NCBI GenBank assembly: GCA_016871715.1
Contig: VHCO01000014.1
Span: forward strand, 1-64,000
Source of the DNA: Verrucomicrobiota bacterium
GTDB taxonomy: Bacteria; Verrucomicrobiota; Verrucomicrobiia; Limisphaerales; J093
Length of the DNA: 64,000 bases
Direction of reading: 5' to 3'
Shown: piece by piece, positions 55,201 through 62,952 of the stretch
How the letters are laid out: every line of letters begins with the position of its first letter
How positions within the stretch are numbered: position 1 is the first letter of the stretch
The notes under the pieces: generated by a model
The model's database searches: none
What the model was told of the DNA's origin: nothing
Seen by the model: the letters and a program-made list of their open reading frames with translations, nothing else
Translations under genes and position numbers: made by a program

Positions 55201-55739
55201 AAGAGTCCCTCGACGAAGGCCTGCACGGCGTGGTCCTGCCCGAAGACCTTTGCCAGCAAGTCGCCCCGCAGTACCCGCAAGCGCTCGGTCAACTCCTCGA
55301 GCCTCGGGCTCAGCGCCTCTTCGAGGCACCACGCATTGAGCCGTGCAGTCGCGTCCTCGCGAGCCAACGGCGTCACGTCGAGCGCCCCGCACACCTCGAC
55401 CGACATGGCCAGCGCGCAGGCCAGGTGACGCAAGTCCACCAAGCCGGGGTGGGTCCGATCGGGCACCTCCTGGGCCAGCTCCTTCGCTGCGGCGAGCAAC
55501 GCTCGGACCGGCTCTTGCACGGGCAGCTTCTCCGGACATGGCGCGGGTTCGCCCGAGGTTGGGAGCGCGGCGCGGAGCTGGTCCGGGCTCAGACCGAGAC
55601 ATTCCGCCAGCAGGATGCTCCCTTCGGTGTGCCGGCTCATGGCCACGGCCAAGGACGGGAGGCCCAATTCTCTCGCGCCCGCGGCCCGGGCGTAGTCCTT
55701 GGCCGAGTCAATGACAACTTGCGCTTTGTCGGTGAACAT
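52212..55739 (-). CDS. Clp_N/ClpB-D2/receiver-like/FtsH-M41 fusion AAA+ protease
   Basis: A 1,175-residue soluble fusion. Residues 1-130 are Clp_N-like (DKAQVVIDSAKDYAR). Residues 155-390 resemble ClpB/ClpA D2: KVFGQDHAVQA, Walker A GPPGVGKT (203-210), Walker B FDEIEKA (Asp271, Glu272), FTTN sensor. A receiver-like domain lies at ~485-620 (Asp533 in LLDLAL). From ~705 it is an FtsH AAA domain (Walker A GPPGTGKT 750-757, Walker B FIDEIDA 807-813) and an M41 peptidase with HEAGH at 982-986 and third ligand Asp1060 (TTGASSD). The FtsH pore aromatic FVG is WQG. The second-region R-finger reads LVRRFSR instead of LRPGRFDR. No transmembrane helix is present. GAGGGA-like ribosome site upstream. Confidence 0.9.
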   Translation of the reverse strand: MFTDKAQVVIDSAKDYARAAGARELGLPSLAVAMSRHTEGSILLAECLGLSPDQLRAALPTSGEPAPCPEKLPVQEPVRALLAAAKELAQEVPDRTHPGLVDLRHLACALAMSVEVCGALDVTPLAREDATARLNAWCLEEALSPRLEELTERLRVLRGDLLAKVFGQDHAVQAFVEGLFNAELVAGSDRQRRAPRAVFVFAGPPGVGKTFLAELGAAHLNRPFKRFDMSAYSDHQMHNALVGFEEAYRGAQPGVLTGFVEQNPNAVLLFDEIEKAHLNTIHLFLQVLDAGRLQDKFLKRDIGFTDTTIVFTTNAGRKLYDHAANNGVRTANAAFHRKTILDALEHETDPRTGKPFFPPAICSRMATGYPLLFNHLRVNELERVVQAELGRVAGLIERQYRKTVTVHEVLSLSLVLREGARADARTLRSQAETFLKTELFKFCQLFHTDRLEEVWEKVDGLKLGLEDSLETLPVEIRALFVPAERPRILLVAGEDLTGLYRESVPEADWRTATTAPDAMQVLADEDVDLVLLDLALGAGMDSSGSQTMQQFDHVPMGARGLDRGQEILRQIRERLPGLPVYLLALAEGRPTDGNAGMVDDEVFLACAQAGGARGVIVSRFIDGLVQGWQAQRDEFASDLIQVTRRLHREKAAVRLAQERKVLGFDTVPQVDTTRRTIGIRLRNLRLTRAIAAADAGEILEEVERPRTRFAEVIGAHTAKEELTFFIDFLKNPRRFAALGLKPPKGVLLHGPPGTGKTMLARAMAAESDVAFLPVSATNFVTVWQGSGPQNIRDLFARARRYAPAIVFIDEIDAIGKVRTGGLSGQAEENTLNALLTEMDGFAGPAPDRPVFVLAATNFNVQSDEPEAAERRSRALDPALVRRFSRAILVDLPDKAARQQYLTLRLATVKGSGIPPSVIELLAEKSAGMSIANLEQVLEAAGRTALKQGTELTEAMLVEALDTAREGEAKEWSPELLESTAWHEAGHTVLYWLSGWWAPEVSIIARANRGGGMLPDAAEQKRESRTREELLAWIRTLLAGRAAELLCYGPEKGLTTGASSDLERATNVARQMICRYGMERDFGLAATPELFKYAEAMGSPLHQRVIEAANRILAEQMDKTIKLLTENRQHLDAVAQALIEKNRLYRKDLEAVLPAIPASTGGIPRGVPNRSANHQP

Positions 55740-55745
55740 AGTCCC

Positions 55746-56813
55746 TCACAGTTCTCGGGGCACACTCCCTTGGATCTCCTGATCCACCCACACGGCTCGG
55801 GCCTGCCGCCGCCACACGGGGCGCTGGCGCAGGTGCTCCGTGAACACTGACGGTCGCACCTGGCTAATGACTTGGGCCGCCCCTTTCGACAGCGTCTCCT
55901 CGAGCAGCCGGGGCCACGAGCCGCCGCTGCCTTCCCCCGGGGCAGCTTCAACCGATGGGACCAGCAGGATGACTTCCGGGTGGGCTGCCGCCTCCGCCAG
56001 GAGTTGCCGCATGCGGGTCAGGTCCGCCGCCTCGGCTTCCGCCGGAAGCCGCAGCCGTTGTCGCGCCCTCCAGACCATGGACACGTCGATCAACCGCCTC
56101 CCCTTGAGCCCCGCAGGGGCATCATTCGAGACCATTGCTTTGGCGAGCGCCGCCGCAAGCTGCTCGACGTGCCGTCGGCTCTCGCTGACCAGCAGAATGC
56201 TCCGGCGATCCTTCTGTTGAACGGCCTGCAACACGGCTTTGGCCTGGGCATCGAGACCCGGCCCGAGTGCGAGTTGCCCTTCCGCGGCCTGTCGCCCCAA
56301 GTCGCGACCGTGCTGATCGAGGTAGGGCAGAGGTGGAAGCGGGGCCGGCACCGGCGGCGGGGGAATCTGACCCAGGAGCACCTGGGCCATCGCTGGGGTT
56401 GGCGATTGCACCAACGCGGTCAGCACATGCAGCGGCGTGATGAGGTCGCCGCCCGATTCCGCAGCGAGCCTCGCCGCCGCTTCGAGCAAAGCACGGCTGG
56501 CCGCCGAGGGCTGGACCTTCCCGCCCTTGTAGGGCGAGTCGCCCTTACCCAAGTGGCCGCGCAGCTTCCGCCGCACGCCCGTGCTCTCGATGGAGCATCG
56601 ATCGAGCGCCTCACGCACCAATTGCGCCTCACCGGCAACGGCATTGGCCAACTCGGCCTGCCCCGCAGCGCCGTCGGGCGGTTTGACCGAGACATCGGCG
56701 AACTTGAGCAGCGCCAGGCACACATGGTCCGGCTCGATTTCCCGGAACCGGCCCGCTGCCATCTCGTTCGCCGCCAAACGCCAGATCAGGTCCATGGAGG
56801 CTGAAGATCTCAT
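55746..56813 (-). CDS. Clp_N protein with a catalytically dead ClpB-type D1 domain
   Basis: A 355-residue protein. Residues ~1-150 are two Clp_N repeats (IEPDHVCLALLKFADV; DLITPLHVLTALVQS). Residues ~163-345 track ClpB D1: YLDQHGRDLGRQAAEGQL is the D1 entry, GLKGRRLIDVSM matches the strand that follows Walker A in ClpB, and RQLLAEAAAHPEVILLVPSVEAA matches the Walker B strand. But Walker A is SESRRHVEQ instead of GEPGVGKTA, and Walker B is LLVPS where D-E is expected. So ATP binding and hydrolysis should be lost. It ends 6 bp before the FtsH-fusion ATG. A regulator or substrate-recruiting half of a split ClpB is the best reading. The start could be ATG 56795. Confidence 0.82.
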   Translation of the reverse strand: MRSSASMDLIWRLAANEMAAGRFREIEPDHVCLALLKFADVSVKPPDGAAGQAELANAVAGEAQLVREALDRCSIESTGVRRKLRGHLGKGDSPYKGGKVQPSAASRALLEAAARLAAESGGDLITPLHVLTALVQSPTPAMAQVLLGQIPPPPVPAPLPPLPYLDQHGRDLGRQAAEGQLALGPGLDAQAKAVLQAVQQKDRRSILLVSESRRHVEQLAAALAKAMVSNDAPAGLKGRRLIDVSMVWRARQRLRLPAEAEAADLTRMRQLLAEAAAHPEVILLVPSVEAAPGEGSGGSWPRLLEETLSKGAAQVISQVRPSVFTEHLRQRPVWRRQARAVWVDQEIQGSVPREL

Positions 56814-56867
56814 TCGATCACATTGTTGTCCGTCTCACCTTGCACATCACACGTCACGCCTCACGCC

Positions 56868-59800
56868 TCACACCTTCACGCCACGCTCCCACGGCAACGG
56901 CGGCGGCCCCTGCCATTGGGCCGTCATCCTCTCCAGCTCTCGACGCACACCTTCCGGGCGCAGCCAGCCGTAGCCGCGATACTGAAGTTCGCTCAGCAGG
57001 CGCTGAAGATCGGTTTCCCCCCACTCCGGCTTGCCGTCCCGGATCGGTTCCTCTTGGCCCGTGGGACAATGAGGCATCAACAACGACCTCCTGCGAGGCC
57101 GCTGAAGCGCCCGGAAGGCGTCGAGAATGGGCCGGGCGCCTTCATCCCAATCTGCAGGTTCGGGGAATTCGCATTCCCACTCCAGTTCCCAAAGTCGGAT
57201 GGTCTGATCCCAGCTCCCCGAGAGCGCCCATCGGCCGTCCGCCGAGAAGGCAAGGGAGGTGACGCGTTGCGTGTGTCCCTCGAAAACCCTCACGCAGTCA
57301 CCACGGGTTACGTCCCACAGCCGGACCATCCAGTCTCTGCTTCCCGACAGGGCAAAACGGCCATCCCTCGAGATCGCAACTGAATCCACCTCCATGGCAT
57401 GCCGCCCGAAGGTCCGTACACAGCGTCCCGTGGCCACATTCCATAGTCGGAGGGTCATATCTCTGCCGCTGGAGAGTGCCCAGTGGCCATCGGCCGAGAG
57501 AACCGCTGAAGTCACTGGACCGCTGGATTCCTCAAAGGGCCGAGTGGACTCGGTATCGCCCAACTCCCACCGCCGCAGGCAACTGGGCTTCTCATACCCG
57601 GCGGCTCCGGAAAACACCCAACGCTCATCCGGAGAAAACGCCACGGAAATAACGTCACTGGAGTGGCCCTTGAGAATTCTCGGGCAACGGCCCGTGGCCA
57701 GCTCCCAGAGGCGGAGGGTCATGTCCTTGCTGCCCGACAACGCCCACCGGCCATCGGCCGAAAGCGCCACCGAGTTCACCACTTCTCCGTGACCCCGGAG
57801 GGTCTGCAAGCAGCGACCTGTGGCCATCTCCCAGAGCCGGAGGGTCTTGTCGTGCGCTCCCGACAGCCCCAGCCGGCCATCGCTCGAGATAGCCACGGCG
57901 CTGACCCGGTCGGTGTGCCCCTCGAAGTTCCGCATACTCCGGCAGTCAATAAGATCCCACAGCCGGAGGATCCGGTCGTAGCTTCCCGACAATGCGCACT
58001 CACCATCGGCCGAGACCGCCACTGAACTCGCCGAGGCTTTGTCACCGTCAAGAACGAGAACCGCGCGGCAAAAGCCGCGCCGGAGCTCCCGGCGCCTGCC
58101 GTGAAGGTTGGCCCGGCTGAGGACATCCAGGGCCTCCTTGCTCTGCCCATAGCCCTTGCCTTCCAAGGCATCTCGAGCTGCCCGCTGAGCGCGCTGCCAC
58201 TCTCCCCGAACCAAGCACTTCGTGCCGAGCTCCAGAGAGGCACGATAGCGAGCCAGTTGCTCAGCTTGGCCGGTGTGGGCCGTCGGCTGGACCAAAGCCC
58301 AGGGACACTTAGGCCCGATGGGCAATGCGCACAGCCGCAGAATCTTGTCGGCGTGAGCAGAGGCACAACCCCCGAACAGCGCCCATCCCCCATCGGCAGA
58401 CAGAGCCACCAACATCCCAGGCGTCTGCGCCTTCATGGTCCGCACGCATCGGCCGCGGGCTACCTCCCACAGGCGAAGCGACCGATCATTCCCCGTCCCC
58501 AAAGTGGACAGGACCCATCGACCGTCGGCAGACAGCGCGTTAAGACCGCGCGTCTTGAACGTCTGCAGGCACACCCCGCTGCCCATCTCCACCTGCCGGA
58601 CGGTGTCGTGAAAATCTGACGAGACCGCCCACGCACCATCATTGGAAAGGGCCAGAGACCTCGGTACTTCCCCCACGACGACTCGTACGCAACGACCACT
58701 GGCCACTTCCCATAGGCGAAGGGTGTTGTCGGCGCTTCCCGATAGTGCCCACTCCCCGTCGGCGGAAAGAGCCAAGCACCGCACCTGATCCGTGTGGCCA
58801 GAGAAATAGCCTAAGTCACAGCCCAGTGTCGGACGACGATCCACGTCCCATAGCCGCAATAAGCGGTCATTGCCTCCGGCAAAAACCACGCGCCGACCAT
58901 CCGCCGAGAGCGCGGCCAGGGCCACCGACTTCTCCTCGCCCTCGTAGATGTGCAGGGGATCCGATCGGCGCGCCAATTCCCGAGCCTGATCCAACGCGGC
59001 GCTGGCCTCCGGCGGTACTGGTTCTTCGCGGCACGCCAGCTCCAGTTCTCTGACTGCCGCTTCGCCGTCGCCACGCTCCAAATGCACCAGGCCAACCAAG
59101 TGACGACCTCGCCCGCCTGAGCGGCTCCCCGCCGTGGCGTCACGCAGCGCCGCCAGCAATCCCTCGTCGGTGAGCTTGCCCGTCCGCCACAGCCACAGGC
59201 CGCGGTTGTACTGACACTCGACATGGCCAGGCTCGAGTGACAGACCCTGGTCAAAGACACCCAGCGCCGCTTCCGCCCTCCCTAGATCCAGTAACGACAG
59301 TGCCCGGTTATTCAAGGCATCCGACCGCGACTCCGCCGGCGCGGGCTCGGGGCGTGGGTGCTCCTCGGCCACCTCACGGTGGTAGAGATCCAACAAGCGT
59401 CGGCTCACCTCGCCTGCGCCGCTGGGCCGCCCCTCCAGATCGGACGTCAGGCACTCTCCCAGCAAAACCCGGAGGGCCTCTGGCATCTCCGGAAGTGCCA
59501 CCCCTTGGATCCGCAGTTGAGCTACCTGCTTCAGCACCTCCGGCGCTGCGACTCCGCTCTGCCAGCAGACTTCCCCCACAAACATCTCCAACACGCTCAC
59601 CGCCCAACTCCACAGGTCTGTCTTGCGGGAGAGCGGCTGGCGGTTGGCCTGTTCCGGCGAACAATAGGCCGGCGTGTACCCACCTGCGCTCACCAGCAGG
59701 CTCCGCCCTGCGGCCGCCGCCGCCGGTTCCGCCGTGACCACCCGCGCCCGGGCCAGGCCAAAGTCTGTCAGCTTCGCCGTGCCGTCGGGCGACATCATCA

Positions 59801-60437
59801 CGTTGGCCGGCTTCACATCTTGGTGGATCAGGCCACCCTCGCGCTCATGTGCGTAGTGCAATCCCCAAGCCATCTGAATCGCAATATCCAGAATCCGCTG
59901 GAGCGCCGCCTGCCGCCCGCCTTCGTAGAGCCGCCTCTTATCGATCCAGTCCTTGAGGCTGCCGCCCTCGACGTACTCCGCGAACACTCGCGGGATGCCG
60001 CCCAGGGTGCGAACATAGTGGCAACTGACAATGTGCGGATGCAGGCCAAGGTCGATCCACGTCTCGCACTCGCGGGCGAAGTCCTCCTTCTGCGCCTCGG
60101 TTTCAAAGTGCTCTGCACGCGGACTCTTGACCGCAAGGTCGGTGTTCCAGCCCCGGTGATGCACGCGATAGACCAGCCCCATCCCGCCGCTGTCGTGCAC
60201 CTGCTTCACTTCATAGAGATTCAGGATGACATCGCCCACCTGGAGCACCTGTGGAACCTCCGTTTCGGATGCATACCGGCGACCGCCAGGTTCGCTTGGC
60301 ACTTCCCCTGCGACCGTGGGTGAGGCAACGAAGAACTTGCCGCCGCATTCGGGGCAGACCACGTTGCGGTCCCAGTACTGCGGTCCCAGCTCGAACCGTG
60401 CGCCGCACTGCGGGCACTTGGCGTCAACGCTCTCCAT
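56868..60437 (-). CDS. Zinc-ribbon Ser/Thr kinase with TPR-like region and 12 WD40 repeats (paralogue 2)
   Basis: A 1,189-residue paralogue of the kinase at 47836. One zinc ribbon pair (CPQCG, CPECGG) opens the protein. The kinase (about 68-350) has GGMGLVYRVHH, Lys104, HQD at 205-207 in place of HRD, and DFG at 225-227. A TPR-like stretch (about 365-480) precedes five recognisable WD40 repeats, a helical spacer (QAEQLARYRASLE), then a full set of seven. The shared C-terminus (GYGWLRPEGVRRELERM) closes it. The first propeller seems decayed or incomplete. The ATG overlaps the PP2C gene's stop by 14 bp, so the kinase and phosphatase are translationally coupled. Confidence 0.9.
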   Translation of the reverse strand: MESVDAKCPQCGARFELGPQYWDRNVVCPECGGKFFVASPTVAGEVPSEPGGRRYASETEVPQVLQVGDVILNLYEVKQVHDSGGMGLVYRVHHRGWNTDLAVKSPRAEHFETEAQKEDFARECETWIDLGLHPHIVSCHYVRTLGGIPRVFAEYVEGGSLKDWIDKRRLYEGGRQAALQRILDIAIQMAWGLHYAHEREGGLIHQDVKPANVMMSPDGTAKLTDFGLARARVVTAEPAAAAAGRSLLVSAGGYTPAYCSPEQANRQPLSRKTDLWSWAVSVLEMFVGEVCWQSGVAAPEVLKQVAQLRIQGVALPEMPEALRVLLGECLTSDLEGRPSGAGEVSRRLLDLYHREVAEEHPRPEPAPAESRSDALNNRALSLLDLGRAEAALGVFDQGLSLEPGHVECQYNRGLWLWRTGKLTDEGLLAALRDATAGSRSGGRGRHLVGLVHLERGDGEAAVRELELACREEPVPPEASAALDQARELARRSDPLHIYEGEEKSVALAALSADGRRVVFAGGNDRLLRLWDVDRRPTLGCDLGYFSGHTDQVRCLALSADGEWALSGSADNTLRLWEVASGRCVRVVVGEVPRSLALSNDGAWAVSSDFHDTVRQVEMGSGVCLQTFKTRGLNALSADGRWVLSTLGTGNDRSLRLWEVARGRCVRTMKAQTPGMLVALSADGGWALFGGCASAHADKILRLCALPIGPKCPWALVQPTAHTGQAEQLARYRASLELGTKCLVRGEWQRAQRAARDALEGKGYGQSKEALDVLSRANLHGRRRELRRGFCRAVLVLDGDKASASSVAVSADGECALSGSYDRILRLWDLIDCRSMRNFEGHTDRVSAVAISSDGRLGLSGAHDKTLRLWEMATGRCLQTLRGHGEVVNSVALSADGRWALSGSKDMTLRLWELATGRCPRILKGHSSDVISVAFSPDERWVFSGAAGYEKPSCLRRWELGDTESTRPFEESSGPVTSAVLSADGHWALSSGRDMTLRLWNVATGRCVRTFGRHAMEVDSVAISRDGRFALSGSRDWMVRLWDVTRGDCVRVFEGHTQRVTSLAFSADGRWALSGSWDQTIRLWELEWECEFPEPADWDEGARPILDAFRALQRPRRRSLLMPHCPTGQEEPIRDGKPEWGETDLQRLLSELQYRGYGWLRPEGVRRELERMTAQWQGPPPLPWERGVKV

Positions 60438-61194
60438 CGCGTCCCCCGGCGTCTGAAACTGCGATGAGCAGCACGGTCACGTTGTCTTTGCCCCCGGCTT
60501 GGTTGGCGGCGGCGACTAGGCGTTCGCATTGGGCCGGCAGCGAGCCGGTCGCTTCGAGGAGCGTGTGGATTTGCCGGTCCTCGAGCATGCCGGTGAGGCC
60601 ATCGGTACAAAGCAGAAGCTGATCGCCCGGCTCGAGTTTCAGAGAGCGGGTCTCGGGGAGCGGTTCGCCTTGCATCCCCACGCTGCGGGTCAGGCGGCCC
60701 CGGGCCGGGTGCATCGCCACTTCATCGGGGCTAATGTCCCCAGAGTCGAGCAGCAGTTGAACCAGGCTGTGATCGCGGGTCAACCGCTTGAGTTGGCCCC
60801 GCCGCAAGCGGTAGGCCCGGCTGTCGCCCAAGTGCGCCAGGATCGCCTCGTTATCCCGCAACAAGACACACACGACCGTCGAACCCATGCCGTCGAGCCC
60901 CGGCTCATTCTCGGTCTGCTGACGGAGTTGGCGGCTGAGCGTGGCCAGGGCTTCCCCCATCCGCCGTCTGGTCCCGGTTCCCGGCGGGTTGCTGCCCGGG
61001 TCCAGAGCCTGACGCACCAGGCGCGGGAGGGTTGCCACGACGATCCGCGAGGCGAGCTCTCCTGCCGCCTCACCCCCCATCCCGTCGGCCACCACGAACA
61101 GACCAAGCTCGGGATCGGCCGTCCAGTTGTCTTCGTTGGTCTGGCGGACCCGACCGCGATCCGTCAGGCCGGCATAGCGGATGACCGGTTTCAT
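60424..61194 (-). CDS. PP2C-family Ser/Thr protein phosphatase
   Basis: A 256-residue soluble phosphatase. All the family's metal-binding and catalytic blocks are present: RQTNEDN, VADGMGGEAAGE, GMGSTVV, LAHLGDSRAYRLR, LTRDHSLVQ, CTDGLTGML and GGKDNVTVLL. The Asp residues that hold the two Mn/Mg ions are intact, so it should be active. Its ATG overlaps the stop of the FHA kinase gene (ATGA) and its end overlaps the WD40 kinase. It is positioned to reset phosphorylation by the three kinases of this operon. Confidence 0.92.
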   Translation of the reverse strand: MKPVIRYAGLTDRGRVRQTNEDNWTADPELGLFVVADGMGGEAAGELASRIVVATLPRLVRQALDPGSNPPGTGTRRRMGEALATLSRQLRQQTENEPGLDGMGSTVVCVLLRDNEAILAHLGDSRAYRLRRGQLKRLTRDHSLVQLLLDSGDISPDEVAMHPARGRLTRSVGMQGEPLPETRSLKLEPGDQLLLCTDGLTGMLEDRQIHTLLEATGSLPAQCERLVAAANQAGGKDNVTVLLIAVSDAGGRDGER

Positions 61195-62717
61195 AGGGCC
61201 GCGAGCAACGCCTGCTTCAGGCTGGCCGCCGTCTTAAAGACGATCGCTGGCTTGTCGATCAAGGCTCGATCAATGACCGCGGCCAGACGGGCTGGAATGC
61301 CGGGGTCCCGGCGCCGGATCGGGACCGGCTGGGTCTCGAGCAGGGTCACCCAGACATCCTTCCCGGGAGGGAAATCCCGCGGCACGGCTCCCGTCAGCAT
61401 GTTGTAGAGGCTCGCCGCGGCGGCCCAAACATCGACCTCGGGGCCGGCACGAAGGAAGTCGGTGACCTGCTGCCGCGGCATGAACAGGGGCTTGCCGGCC
61501 GTGTCCTTCGTGCGCGTGAGCCCGCTCAATCCGGCGGTGTCGAAGGCCTTGCTCAGGCCGTAGTCGGAGACCTTCGCGACGGTCACGCCCTGGACTTCGG
61601 TCAGGAGGATATTGTGCGGGCTGAGATCGCGATGGACCAGGCCGTGCCCTTCGACGTAGCGGCCGTCCTTGAGTCTCACGTTCGGGATGGTCGCGTGATG
61701 GGCATATTCGAGGCCGTCCAACACTTCGCAGGCAATCCCCACGGCCTCCTTGAGGGGCAGTCTTCCCCCTCGCCGCTCCATCAGTTTGTCGATACTGCCC
61801 AGTCGGCAGTACTCCATGGTGAAAAAGAACGTGCCCTGCGAGCAGCCGGACTCGCGGAACTCGACGACATGGCGGTGACGCAACGCTTCGGTGTTGGCGA
61901 CCTCGCGCAGGAAGCGTTCCTTGGCCTGCGGGTTCATCGCTGCGCGGGGCAACATGACCTTCAACGCAACCTGCTCGCCCGAGCCTTCCTTGCGGGCCAG
62001 ATAGACCGCCCCGAAACCGCCGTGGCCCAACTCGCACTCGAGGGTGTAACCCCGGATGGCCTGGAGCTCGCGTGCGCCCGCTCCGGCCTGCCCGAGCATT
62101 TTCCTCATGATCTCGAAGGGGTCGCGTTGGCACCGGGCGCAAACATACTCGCCCTGGCGGTGCGCTCCGACCTCGGCGGTCACGTCCCGGCCGCACCGGG
62201 CGCAGACTTTCGGCTTGCGCTTGGGGATTGCCGGGCGTCGGACCAGTTCGGCCTTCTTCCGGCAAGCCTCGCATTGGAGTACCCCCGGCAACCGTTCGGC
62301 CCGCCGGCGCTGGTCCTCGGGGATCTCGACCGCACACTCGGCGCATTGAGCCGGGGCGAACACCTCGACGCGGAAGACCGTCTCGCCCAGACGGAGCTCG
62401 TCGCCATGCTTGAGGTCGTGTTCCGGAAAGGCCAGCTTGGCGCCTTCCTCGGGCGTCATGCCTTGCTGGCGCTGGCCGATGGGCTTCCCGTTGACGGCGG
62501 TACCGTTCAGGCTGCCGAAATCGCGCACGCGGATATCGGGCGGGTTGATGTCCAACAAACAGTGGTGACGCGAGATGGTCTCGTGCACCTTGTCGTCCGG
62601 GATCCTCGGCGAGCAGTCGCTGGACCGCCCCACGACGCAGGACGAGGCTTCCTCGAAGACGAACTCCTGCCCGGCCAACGCGCCTTGGGTGATTCTGAGT
62701 GTGATCTTTGCAGGCAT
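61191..62717 (-). CDS. FHA-domain, zinc-ribbon Ser/Thr protein kinase
   Basis: A 508-residue protein. An FHA domain at ~20-115 has the phosphothreonine-binding GRSSDC, SRHHCLL and GSLNGTAVNG motifs. Two zinc-ribbon-like pairs follow (CAEC/CEAC at 124-152 and CARC/CARC at 172-196). The kinase domain (~222-500) has GHGGFGAVYLAR, Lys253 in VALKVM, HRDLSPHN (His362, Asp364) and DYG at 385-387 in place of DFG. It differs from the WD40 kinases in retaining HRD. Binding of phosphoproteins by FHA could bring it to substrates of the other kinases. AGGA precedes the ATG. The stop overlaps PP2C by 4 bp. Confidence 0.92.
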   Translation of the reverse strand: MPAKITLRITQGALAGQEFVFEEASSCVVGRSSDCSPRIPDDKVHETISRHHCLLDINPPDIRVRDFGSLNGTAVNGKPIGQRQQGMTPEEGAKLAFPEHDLKHGDELRLGETVFRVEVFAPAQCAECAVEIPEDQRRRAERLPGVLQCEACRKKAELVRRPAIPKRKPKVCARCGRDVTAEVGAHRQGEYVCARCQRDPFEIMRKMLGQAGAGARELQAIRGYTLECELGHGGFGAVYLARKEGSGEQVALKVMLPRAAMNPQAKERFLREVANTEALRHRHVVEFRESGCSQGTFFFTMEYCRLGSIDKLMERRGGRLPLKEAVGIACEVLDGLEYAHHATIPNVRLKDGRYVEGHGLVHRDLSPHNILLTEVQGVTVAKVSDYGLSKAFDTAGLSGLTRTKDTAGKPLFMPRQQVTDFLRAGPEVDVWAAAASLYNMLTGAVPRDFPPGKDVWVTLLETQPVPIRRRDPGIPARLAAVIDRALIDKPAIVFKTAASLKQALLAAL

Positions 62718-62952
62718 GTCCTGTATGGGTTCTTGAGGCGTGGCCTCGTTGTTTTGCAGGCTTCGAGCGATCGTTCACCCGTTTACTAACCCGCATGGTT
62801 CAGGATTCTGCGCGGGGTGCGTCGGAATCTCCGCCGTGGCTTGGGATTGGGCGAGTGTCACACCACCCTCGCCCCCGACGGCTTCGCGCTCGGGCTCCAA
62901 CCGTGGGCGGCAACCGCCCGGCGGGTTTTCCCTGCGGATTGGCGCTGTCGGC
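62718..62952. other. Gap between sigma factor and FHA kinase genes
   Basis: 235 bp with no supported gene. It may hold a promoter for the seven genes downstream, which could be a target of the sigma factor encoded just before it. By eye I find no confident -35/-10 pair. Confidence 0.4.

Noticed and set aside
52899-55850. A 983-codon plus-strand frame opposite the FtsH fusion
   Set aside because: No motif, unlike the minus strand with both Walker A sites and HEAGH; a shadow frame.
61191-62796. Plausible alternative frame overlapping the FHA kinase
   Set aside because: The Arg/Pro-rich frame is the shadow of the kinase; the FHA and HRD motifs fix the real frame.
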